A stretch of 64,000 nt of DNA from NCBI GenBank assembly GCA_023213395.1, contig CM041465.1, positions 83,273,741 through 83,337,740 of the forward strand, written 5' to 3'. The DNA is from Cycas panzhihuaensis. Taxonomy: Eukaryota > Cycadophyta. Positions 1 to 9,518 of this stretch are shown one piece after another; position 1 is the first letter of the stretch; every line of letters starts with the position of its first letter. Made by a program: the position numbers and the translations under genes. The notes below the pieces were generated by a model. The model worked only from the letters and a program-made list of their open reading frames with translations, made no database searches and was not told where the DNA came from.

Positions 1-11
1 GGTCTTAAGTC

Positions 12-756
12 ATGAAAGAGGCAACTGGTGCCTCTGCATCTACGTTGCACCTTGATCCTCCTCCAGAAGTCTTTCCTCCAGAGATTCTTGCGCTTCCCAA
101 GAGCATTCTCATCTACCTCGGTCGCTTCGACTTTAGGAGAGCCCTTACCCAACCCATAGGGAGGGGAAGGCCTTTCTCCGTAGTCGAAGAGATTCTCACT
201 GTGGCTGCTGGGATGTCCATCATAGATGTCTTGAGAAGTTACCTCGAGCAACGAACGCTCTTCTTGGAAGCTCTAGGATCAAATGACGTGCCTATTCATG
301 CTTTGGGCACAACCCAAAGTTGTGAACCTGTCATCTCCTTCGATCCCAGAGATCTTCCCCTAGCCAGTGGAAGGGAACACTAGTGGAACTTCCCTTTCAC
401 GATTACCATTGATACTCCCGATTGCACATTGCAAAGAACCGTCGTAAACAACAGTTCTTTTGTCAATGCGATGCCCTTGCGTGTCATGCAAGAGCTTGGT
501 ATTTCTGCGTTGGAACTTGTTCCATGGCGATGTCAGGGTTACGACAGTAGCGATAAGACTCCCCTCAGATATGTCTCAATACCTCTTACCCTTAAGGATA
601 AGACTATCCTTGCTGACATTGTTGTCCTCGATGTTGATGTTGATTACAACCTTCTTCTAGGTCGACCATGGCTTGACCAAATGGGAGCTGTGTGTTCCAC
701 CTGTTGGGGGCAACTTATGTTTGTGCATAATAGGCAAATGAGAGTTGTATCCCGTG
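12..756 (+). pseudogene. Retroviral-type aspartic protease region, family A copy 1
   Basis: This is the segment between gag and RT that would release the mature proteins by cleaving the polyprotein. The first part (to the TAG at 381-383) matches the lead-in to the protease; the second part, from 429, holds the active-site region and a DVDVDYNLLLGRPWL flap-like motif. The active site expected as D-N/T-G-S reads N-N-S-S here: the catalytic Asp has become Asn and the Gly has become Ser. The TAG in front of it is present in all three A copies. With the active site lost the product would be inactive even if the stop were read through. Confidence 0.75.
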
Positions 757-1781
757 AATGACCGCTCGCAAAATAAACTAGACCTTCTACCCAGGCAAGC
801 CATGGCCATACAAAGACAAGCAAATTCCCTTCTAATCATGCCTCAACCTGCTCGATTGGTATCCCCGATCCCTCTTGCCACAAAGAAGATCCCACATCTT
901 CTTCTTCTGATTTGACATGTTTTGCCCCCATCAGCATTGGAAGCTATGGATACCTCGCCATGTTTGACAGCGACGGGTCCCATAGTGAGGATGAGGACCT
1001 TCCTCACCCGATTTCCTTCCTTCGCACTGGTGGGGGACATTCTTCTAGTTCTGGGTCTCCTCCTAGGGCTCCTTTTATCATAGAGCCCGATCACTTTCAC
1101 ATGTCGCATGTCATCGCGCATGTCGGTCATCAGGCTCCTAGCTCTTCCATTCCATCACCTTCCATAGGTGATAGCATTGAGAGTTTCCCTCTTGGTTTTT
1201 ACGAGGGAGCTCTCCTTGACTCTAGCTTAGAGTCCCTTAGGGATGTTGGGTAGCTCACAGGTCATACTGATCCTATTACTCCCATGCCATCCCACACCTC
1301 GCCCATTTGAAGTCAGGTCATCCATGGGGTAGACTACTTCGAGGATAACGAGGCTTTGCTAGAGCACTTAGCAGGCTCCATGCCCAGTTTACCTTCTGGT
1401 CACCATAAGCTTGGTCACCAAAAAGTCCTTGAGATTGGGTCCACACTAGCTGACCTGATCCCTTCTCCCGTTTCATCTCTTCCCATTGATCTTACCCCCC
1501 TCCATTTTGAGGAGCGGAATGCTATGTGTATAGGGGCAACTCAACACATAGTCCTTGCCCCGGGCAAGATCATTAAGGTAGGGGCGGAATATACCCCTGA
1601 TAAAGTGAGGGAATACTCCCTCCAGTTCTAAGAATTCCACAATGTATTTGCATGGGACTACTTCGACATGAAGGGAATTAACCCCTCCATCGTCTCGCAC
1701 AACCTTACAACTATTCCTGACGCTCACCCTATGTATCAGAAGTAGCATCCCCTCCACCCGAAACTTTCAGCCATCATCAAG
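757..1781 (+). other. Protease-RT connector of pol, family A copy 1
   Basis: Translation is mostly open in two pieces (about 912-1253 and 1356-1631) and is rich in Ser, Pro, Asp and Glu. I recognise no domain. The second piece ends in the lead-in to RT, with IVLAPGKIIKVG and a TPDKVREYS stretch. A TAA at 1629-1631 is shared with copy 2 but reads CAA in copy 3, so copies 1 and 2 share a more recent ancestor with each other than with copy 3. The region lies between the protease and RT in all A copies. Confidence 0.65.
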
Positions 1782-2577
1782 ATGGAGGTAGAGAAGCTTT
1801 TAGATGCAGGACTTATTTCTTCCATCGATTATCCTAAATGGGTATCGAACATCATTTCCGTTGCCAAAAAGAATGTGACCATTTGCATATGTGTTGACTT
1901 CTATGACATAAACAATACTTGTCCTAAGGACAACTTTTCTCTCCCCTTTATCGATCAAATAATTGATTGTACAGCTGGATTCAAAGTTATGTCCTTAATG
2001 GATGGCTTCTCCAGCTATAACCAAATCTAAATTTCTCCTGAAGACCGCCGCAAGATGGCCTTCACTACACCATGGGGTACCTTTGCCTACAAGGCAATGC
2101 CCTTTGGTCTTAAGAATGCAGGGGCTACTTATCAAAGAGCCATGCATTTTATTTTTCATGACCTTATCAATAATACGTTGGAGGTCTTCATTGACGATAT
2201 AATGGGTCTTTCGCATTCCAGAGCCCATCATCCATTTGACTTGCAGGCCATCTTCACACGATGCTACAAGTATCATGTCAGTTTGAATCCGCTTAAATGC
2301 ATATTTGCCATCACTTTAGGTAATCTCTTGGGTTTCCTTGTGTCGCAACAAGGAATCTAAATCGATCTGGAAAAAGTCAAAGCAATCCTTGACATGCCGT
2401 CGCCTAGAACCCAATGGAAAATTAAGTCGTTTCTAGGTAGGCTCAGTTTTCTGAGGCATTTTTTGGCAGTTTTTGCCATAAACGCCAAACCTCTTACGAA
2501 CCTATTGAAGAAAGGAGCTCCTTTTGTTTGGTCTGATAAGACCCAAAAGGCCTTGACATGACTCAAGGAAGCTCTTG
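1782..2577 (+). pseudogene. Reverse transcriptase domain, family A copy 1
   Basis: This is the RNA- and DNA-templated polymerase of a gypsy element. Visible motifs in order are VEKLLDAGLI, PKWVSNI, a VDFYDIN stretch, SLMDGFSSYNQI (first catalytic Asp), TPWGTFAYKAMPFGLKNAGA and VFIDDIMG, the Y-x-D-D box read as F-I-D-D. Breaks: TAA at 2028-2030 is private to this copy; TAA at 2358-2360 is present in all three copies where a Glu codon is expected; a TGA near 2560 is private. The paired Asp residues are intact, so loss of function comes from the stops. Confidence 0.9.
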
Positions 2578-3053
2578 TTTCCACTCCTACGCTGGTGCCT
2601 CCTCACTTCGATAGGCCCTTCATCCTATACACCTTGGCAACTGATGAATCCCTAGGCGCAATGCTTGCACAGGAGGATGACTTGGGAACTAAGAGAGCTA
2701 TCGACTTCATTGGCCGCACCCTTGTTGCCGCTGAGCTAAACTATCCTCCCGCCAATAAGGAATGCCTTTCCTTGGTCCATGTAACCAAGAAGTTCAGGCA
2801 TTACTTGCTTGGCAATACTACCAAGGTGATCGTTTAATTCGATCCCTTGCGTCACTTGCTTACTCGTTCATACTTGATGGGTAGGGCAGGTCATTGGGCC
2901 ATCCTACTTTAAGAGTTTGACTTGCAAGTCATTAATAGGATATCGAAGAAGGGAATGATAGTAGCAGAACAATTAGCTGATGCTGCCATCCCCAATGCGA
3001 GCGGCATTCCCTTTGATGTCTCTTTCCCTAACGAGTCTATTTTGACTGTCTAA
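2578..3053 (+). pseudogene. Gypsy RNase H domain, family A copy 1
   Basis: This domain removes RNA from RNA:DNA hybrids during reverse transcription. It shows DRPFILYTLATDESLGAML with the first catalytic Asp, then LNYPPANKECL with the Glu, then the typical FRHYLLG and HLLTR segments. It follows RT directly and ends at the TAA at 3051-3053. A TAA after KVIV near 2835 breaks the frame in this copy only (the others read CAA). It is the gypsy-type RNase H and is distinct from the archaeal-type one found near 38257. Confidence 0.85.
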
Positions 3054-3525
3054 GATGCTTCTCCTCACCCGCTCGCAGATAGTGAGTGGTATGGCGATAT
3101 CGTATGATATTTGACTCAGCAAGAATATCACCCCAAAGTCAGTAACAAGGTTAGGTCGCGCATCTGTGCCACTATAAGACAACACTTCCTCATAGATGAA
3201 GTGTTGTACAAGAGATCCTTCGATGCGATCCTACTTCACTGTGTCGCTTCTGACGAAGCAGGCCAAATACTCTGCGAATGCCATCATGGCATTTGTGGGG
3301 GTCCCTTTGGGGGCCAATCCATGGCCCAAAGGATCCTCCGCATGGGTTATTACTAGCCGTCTCTTTTCAAGGATGCCCACGCCTATGCCCTTAGATGTCG
3401 GCGATACTAAGAGCACGCCAATATTTCTCATGTGCCTTACGAGACTTTGCACCCTATCGTATCTCCGTGGCCCTTTTCTCAATGGGGTTTAGACCTCATT
3501 GGTGCTATATCGCCACCATCTTCCA
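3054..3525 (+). pseudogene. Integrase N-terminal fragment, family A copy 1
   Basis: The frame matches the zinc-binding start of integrase (C-H-H-G-I-C-G-G) and runs into the catalytic core, where WGLDLIGA still has the first catalytic Asp at 3492-3494. Copy 3 has Tyr there. Homology to copy 3 stops after ...CCATCTTCCA at 3525, so the second Asp, the Glu and the C-terminal domain are missing. The same break occurs at the same base in copy 2 (23647), which makes it a duplicated junction rather than two independent truncations. Confidence 0.85.
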
Positions 3526-3527
3526 TA

Positions 3528-3607
3528 GAAAAATCTGCTTGTTCTTCATTGTCTTTGTACTGCTCCTGTGTAACTCACAAAGACAATGAAGAATAAGCAG
3601 ATTTTTC
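3528..3607. repeat. Fold-back inverted repeat at the integrase/family L junction, copy 1
   Basis: Two 31-bp arms (3528-3558 and 3577-3607) are inverted copies with one mismatch, separated by 18 bases. The left arm plus spacer is the reverse complement of family L internal sequence near 51622-51670; the right arm is the same sequence in direct orientation. A short piece of L was therefore copied in inverted orientation at the breakpoint. Confidence 0.9.
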
Positions 3608-4940
3608 TCAACAAATCTCATGCAAGGTACCCAATGATCCCGCAATACACATTCACATTTTATTCGATAGTATTGTATGTCCTCTCTCTTTCCCTAGTTC
3701 AAAAGCAATACAAAAGCCCTTCTCTCCTCAACCCATAGTTAGATATGCTTCTAATTTTCCTAACCTTAGTTTTTTCGTAGGACAAATTCTAATTCCTCTC
3801 TGTAACCCTAGTCCATCTCTTTATTCACTTACTGCTTCAACCCCTATAAACAATCCTTAACAGGACACCCTTCAATTTCAATCTGTTCGATAGGTTTCAC
3901 CTCTTAGTATTATCTCTTACAAAACCCAATCTGATTTTTTCCATGCATCTTTAATATTATATTATCAATATTATTTTTTCCATTAAATCTTTTCTTTTGT
4001 TTGAATACTAATCCTAAAACCCTATTAAAGGCTTTTCTCCATCAAAAATCACTATCACTAATTCCCCAACCATCTTTCTCTCCTAAAAGGTGTTGTGGTC
4101 TAACAAAACCTGTGTAAACTTTCATCTCCATCCAAGACATATGCCAAAATTTATCCCTTTTCCCTATACCTTCAAAGTTATGCTTGATCTTAGTTCATAA
4201 TTCCTTCTTTTCTTTTTCCCATAATAAGCAGTCATCAATCCAAGACCCTTATGACCAATTTTTTTACAAATTCCTCATTTCTCCTTCTATAAACCATTTC
4301 ATTTGAAAACAAAATATACAAACATAAGGCAAGACCAAGACAAGATAGTGAAGACACCTCACAGGTCACAGGATGCTCTCGATGTAGAATAATATACAGC
4401 TTGTACCTAGCCACAGGAATAAACATCGATAAATTCAAGATGCCTGCTAGCAAAGTTCCATAGAAGATGTAAGGTCAGATCAAATCTTCATGACCTATAG
4501 GATTTAGTAGGAGGTGGTTGGAAGATTAGATCGAGCTACATGCATTTCTCAATACTTTGAGGGAGAAGTATTATTTTAAGGGGAGGGGAATTGTAGCATT
4601 CCAAAATATGATAAAAAATATAGCTTATGACTATTCAAATTGAAGGCCTTTAAATGACAAATCCAACAGTCCAGACGAAAGTTAATTCGGATATCTGTAT
4701 CAAAAGTTATGACCATTTAAAGTTAGCCTATCAGTTTTGTAGAAGTTCTGGCCGACTTCTATTTGAGTAGTATTAAGAAGAATATCACCTGGCCTGGCCG
4801 ACTTCTAATTAAAGTATTTTGAACACTATAAATAGGAAGTTTTGGCCACATTCCAAACCATCATCAGAGGTTCTTTGGTCACACATTTTCGGTTCTAGGG
4901 CTATAATTAGCTTGCCCATTTGGAGGCTGCAGTTTGGAGG
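3528..4940 (+). mobile_element. Family L fragment 1 (3' internal part, PPT and 5' part of LTR)
   Basis: From the right arm of the fold-back onward this matches the complete L element at about 51640-53000. It includes the purine tract AAGGGGAGGGGAAT and the LTR start TGTAGC at 4592. The LTR stops near 4940, about 350 bases in, and is replaced by family A LTR. The LTR fragment keeps the TATA-like CTATAAATAG near 4829. No coding capacity is visible; short open frames in it are not conserved. The fragment recurs at 23650-25053. Confidence 0.85.
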
Positions 4941-4942
4941 CT

Positions 4943-7529
4943 AGAGACGCATCGACTCAGGAATGGACTCGAGACGCGTCGACTCAGGTAAGCTCAGGTA
5001 TATGTTCTGACTTGTCCCTGCTCTTATTTGGATGAGATTGTTTAGCATAAACTACTTGACATATGCTTGCCTGCTTGCATTGCTTCTTTGCTTGATCATA
5101 TTGCGTGTGCTTATAACACACTTTCAGCCTATGACGACTCACAATGGGGGTAATCCTTAGTGAATGTTACACCTCATATGGTGCACAGCCACCTACTTTG
5201 TCTCCATGACCACTCGGGATGCTCCAGCCAGTCATGTTTGCCCCTATTATGACATTTTACTCATGTTGCAATCTCCTCCAAGTCTGATTAACTCCTTGGT
5301 TGAGACCCATTTCGCTGTCCTAGCTACTTGCCCATCACCTGGGTATTCCTCCCAGTTATTTTGGCCCCAGTTTACTCTTAATATTAACTCCAAAACCTTA
5401 TTCCTATTTATTTTTGCTTATTTTTTATTTTCAGTTTGGCATTGCTGTAAACTTAGTGGTACCGCGATCTTTGCCACGGTACCGCGAAGTTTACCACGGG
5501 GTGACTGCTTGAAATTAAAAAAAGAAATCACGCGACAGTTTCCACTTTTTTTGCAGAATTGCTACATGGCACCTGCATATTCACATCGCCTTGACATCCC
5601 CAATGTTCACTTGCAGTGAGAAGGGGATAGAACAAGATTTTCTCTTCATTTTCAAGGATCTTTTACTCATTTTTACAGAGAATTACACAAAATCCTCACA
5701 GAAACCTATTGCAAAGAGAGACACACAGCTGCTAGCTCAATTCCAGGGACCATTGCTGCCCCTACAGCTCACAAACAGTAGGCTTTAAATCTACTTATAG
5801 GTTGCCAAAGCTTCAAGAAAGATCATCATCAAAATCTCCCAAAAGACAAGCTACAAAGGCCCTAAACTTACAAGAATATCCTCACACTTCTCTCCTTTCC
5901 AAAACCTGCCACTATAATCCACCAAATGCTGGTTATTTCCTGCTATTTTTTCTAGCAAACTCGTGCTTGGTATCTTCACAAGAAGTTACCTCTTACATTT
6001 ACTTTGTGATTTATGTTATTTCTTATGTTCTTGTGGATAAACTCTTAGTTTATGTGCCTTCTTATTGTTGTAGCTATTTAGCATTACTTTGTTGTCTTTT
6101 GGCATAATATTGATTCTCCCAATCATCTCAACAAATCTATTCTTAGGTGGCTGTTACAAGGGGGCAACACAAAGAGAATTTGAGGGAGGAAGGTGAGGTC
6201 TGTCCCCCTTACTGTCCTTCTCCCCAAGGGTTTCGTCCCTTATTCTCTTTCCCCTTGCCTTTAGTGCCTTCCTAGGAGTCAGGTTAGGGGGTTTAGGAAC
6301 CTAGTTTTAGAGCTAAACCAGCATTGGCAGCCCATTGCCATGCTGGTTCTAGATTTCCAACTGTCAGTTTTGGGCACTGCATAAGCCTCGAAACCTCTCC
6401 TTGCCGGTTAATAGTCTGTCACTCACCCAATCAAACGATTTGCTATTCATAGCATCTCGTTCTTGGGGTGTTTGCATACCTTTCAGTTGCCCTCTTCTTT
6501 CTCATTATTCGCTGCCCCATGTCCTTACTGTGAGTCTGTTTCCCTTCCCGAGACTAAGTGGAGATTTCTTGTGGGTGAGTTAGCTATTCCGAGGCTATAC
6601 TCTTCATTTTTGGGTGTCACTTACTGTAAGTGTTTGTGAGAGTTTTAGTTAAATGTTATTGCATTAAATGATGATATATATGCTTAGCTTAGTTTGATTT
6701 GGTTTCATTTGAGTTTAGCACATATACTCGATCTACTCTATGGCCCCTCTTCTAAGAGGGAGATACTCGTCTAGTTGACTTGCAGGATCTTGCATCAGTG
6801 GAATTGCATGTGGAACAAAACGCATTGCAGGTTAGTTCTACATTTAGTGTTTTTTTTGTCATTTCCCGTTGTTTACTTTTTTCTGTTTTAATTTTGCATG
6901 CATAAAGGGAGGTAAGCTAGCCCTTTTTCGGTTGCTCACAGTAACTATCGCCGCCGGCGTTGCATGTGCAACGAGTGGAGCAGGAAGGAGCAAGAAGTAA
7001 AGAGATGGATAGCACTCTATTCAGACACTGGGTCTAGGTATTTTCCTTGTCCCTATATATCTTCATTATGCTGTTGTCTGTTATGCACATGCTTGCGTAG
7101 TTAGAAACATATAAGGAATTGAAAAGAGAAAGGAACATATGTTTGCTTTGCATTGCTCTTATCTAGTGGTTAGTCTAGCATAGTTAGATAGTTTACTTTA
7201 TGTTAGAGCGACCCATACCTTACCCCCATTTTAGCCTACACCTAGACGCCACTTTACCTACCTTCTCGTTTTTGTGTTGCCTTCTTATTTCCTTGAGAAG
7301 ACGTAGAGTGCCAGGTTCTCTTCTCCTCTTCTCGGCCATCTGAGAGGTAGGAAGGCCTTGCTTTGTGCAGCTACCTGGAAGCAATCAGGCACCTTTGCAG
7401 TTTCGAATCCACGCTTCGGTGCATGGATGCCCTGCGAGGTGAAGTCCTTGCTATTTAACCTAACTTAGCTTTGCATAACTTGTTCCTTTTGCTAAACGTA
7501 GGGATACCATCCCGCGGCAAGCATTTTAC
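4943..7529 (+). repeat. Family A LTR, array copy 1 (5' end replaced)
   Basis: It matches the complete A LTR at 39039-41625 from about base 20 to the end. The first bases (TGTTTCCTGG...) are missing and a ~26-base segment around GAGACGCATCGACTCAGG is present twice in tandem. The downstream PBS at 7530 fixes the 3' end. The LTR holds the degenerate form of the GGTACC-rich palindromic stretch near 5455-5500. Open frames inside it, such as 5164-5619, are not kept in the other LTR copies and are not genes. Confidence 0.85.
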
Positions 7530-7548
7530 TGGCGACCATACTGGGGAC
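7530..7548 (+). other. Primer binding site, family A copy 1
   Basis: TGGCGACCATACTGGGGAC directly follows the LTR. TGGCG-type sites are usual after Tat-type LTRs. The same site follows the LTRs ending at 27636 and, diverged, at 12043. I cannot assign the priming tRNA by eye. Confidence 0.7.
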
Positions 7549-7792
7549 TACTAGTAAGGGAACTAGTTTCACTTCCCTTTTTCGTTGGTATTCTTGCTTT
7601 TAGGCAGCCTTCCTGTCTTGCTTTTCAGTTGGGTAGCCCCTAACGTATTTGTTTCATACCCCTTTTGCTTTCTTCTAATGACGTTCGTGAAGGAGTTGTA
7701 TGCAACATTTCTCACGTCGCTTGCGAGGTCTGTCACCGTTGTTAGAAGACCCATCACCGTGTTCCCTTCTGTCTTCGAATCCCGATTCAACA

Positions 7793-9518
7793 ATGGAAGG
7801 TTACCAGTCCAATTGGGCTTACCACACCATGGACTTGGGAACTCAAGAGTTTCCTGCGTCCATTCCAGGATCCACCCACGAGGGTGACAATCCCATCTAT
7901 TATCTGGGTGACCAGTTTCACCCTTCTAACGTTCATCCTTCTACTCATGTAGCAGAAGATTTGCCTCTTTGTGAGACTCACCATCCTATTGGTGAATCTT
8001 ATGAGGAGCGGCCTGAGGGGTCCCCGACATTCGAGATCCCCTCGACCTCGTATGGCTACGAGGATACCCCTCCTGCCGACGTGATTGAAGCGCTCAGCGA
8101 GTACTTTCGAGCAACTCGCCATCAACCATGTCCTAGGTGGTTTAAAGAAGTTTTCCACAGTGTAGCACCTTCTTCATCTGCACCTGCATCTCCTACAACA
8201 AATGACCCTTATACCCGTGCACACTTGTCCCATGCCGTGTGTACATCGGCTCCAAGGATAAGTGTTGCACCATCTATTCCTAGCCACGGTCCTGCTTCTT
8301 CAGGACCCATTCGCAGTGTGTCCTTTTCCCAACTTGGGGTTAGCATGCCGTTCCTGAGTCAAACGAATGTGCCACCTTCAAACGTGGCACATGCGTTCCC
8401 GAGTAGGCCTCGAGGTCCTACTAATGCTATTGTTATCAACTATGTGGGACCCACTCCTACATACGTTCAAAACCCATCTAGTGGTCTGTCCCTTTACTTA
8501 CCCCCAGGTTATGCATCTTAACCTTAGGGGCAGGGTAGGGGAAACCATCTTCCAGCTTATGGGGTGGACCTGTTACACCCATATAGGGTTGCACCACCTA
8601 CGGGTGGCCCATATGGGCAGAATCCAGTCCCGCACCCTTCGTTTCCGCCATTTAGTGCAACTCCTATTGCCACGCCTTTGCAAGGGAGCATGCCTCCCTT
8701 CCAAGGCATTTATCCACAAGCCCCCTTCCAGCAAGGGGTGTTTCTCCAAGGAGGGATCGGTTTATGACCTCCATCCATTCCTATTTCTTTACCGTTTGTT
8801 GATCCTTTAGCCCATGTAAGGACACGTCCCTTCATGGACTACAGGTCGACGCCGCTGTCTATTGAGGCGCTAAGGACTACCCTGCCGCCTCACCCTCCTG
8901 AAGTTCCTAAATTCGATGGAACTTCATCGCAAGACCTAGCCGAGCACGTGCGTAGTTTCTCTATGGTATGTATAAACTACTGGGCTTACGACCACATTAT
9001 AATGAAGCTATTTCTGGGATCCTTGTAGGGTGACGCCCTTAAATGGTTCTACCGTCTCCCTGCCCACTCTATTTCTTCATTCCAGCAATTGGTGGACGAA
9101 TTCGTCAATTATTTTGACATAGCCCATCCATTCAAGAGCGGAATGAAAGCTCTCATTTCACTTAAACAAGGTCACGATGAAATGAATCGTTACTTTGTGA
9201 GGCGATTCCACAATCTCCTTCACTCTACCAAGGCCACGTTGTCTGAAGAGTTGAAGCGAGATCTCTTTGTCAATGGACTTCACCCCAAAGTGTATGTGAA
9301 AGTCCTAAAAATGGGAGCAACCACATGCGACTCTGCCATCACGAAGTGCTTGGTATTAGAGGCTATTGAGATCTAAGCCGGACTCAAGAAACCTCTTAAG
9401 CCCTCACAACGTCGTGAGACACCTCCCTCAGCGAAGGAAACCAAATCTTGGCAACCTGCCAGGTCTACCTCTCATCTTACTGAGAGGATTTTAGACCTCC
9501 TTACTTCCGCTATACGTT
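7793..9518 (+). pseudogene. gag (capsid) gene, family A middle copy, 5' part split by element B
   Basis: Gag forms the particle that packages element RNA. I place the start at the ATG at 7793 (MEGYQSNWAYH) because the same Met is kept at 27900 and in B at 12299. The N-terminal 240 residues are Ser/Pro-rich. The capsid core (retrotransposon gag family) lies at about 8834-9376, with PPEVPKFDGTSSQDLAEHV and LKWFYRLPAHSISSFQQLVD. Stops occur at 8519-8521, 8765-8767 and 9026-9028. Element B interrupts the gene at 9518 and the rest continues from 19599. Confidence 0.85.
9514..9518 (+). other. Target-site duplication of element B, left copy (ACGTT)
   Basis: ACGTT precedes the B LTR start (TG at 9519) and is repeated exactly at 19599-19603. 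Copy 3, which has no B insertion, has the uninterrupted sequence CTATACGTTCATTTGAG near 29620. Confidence 0.95.

Larger units (their letters stand above)
1..3525 (+). mobile_element. Family A array, copy 1: truncated pol block (Tat-type Ty3/gypsy)
   Basis: This block carries protease, linker, reverse transcriptase, RNase H and the N-terminal part of integrase in gypsy order. It aligns over its whole length with 20123-23647 and 30145-33665. The window starts inside it, so its gag and LTR lie to the left. It ends abruptly inside integrase, where an inverted fragment of another element begins. Several stops are private to this copy, for example TAA at 2028-2030 where the other copies read CAA. 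It is a dead copy, seen directly from the reading frames. Confidence 0.9.

Noticed and set aside
5164-5619. 151-codon open frame in the A LTR
   Set aside because: It is not kept in the A LTRs at 25275 and 39240, which have stops, and it overlaps the GGTACC palindromic stretch.
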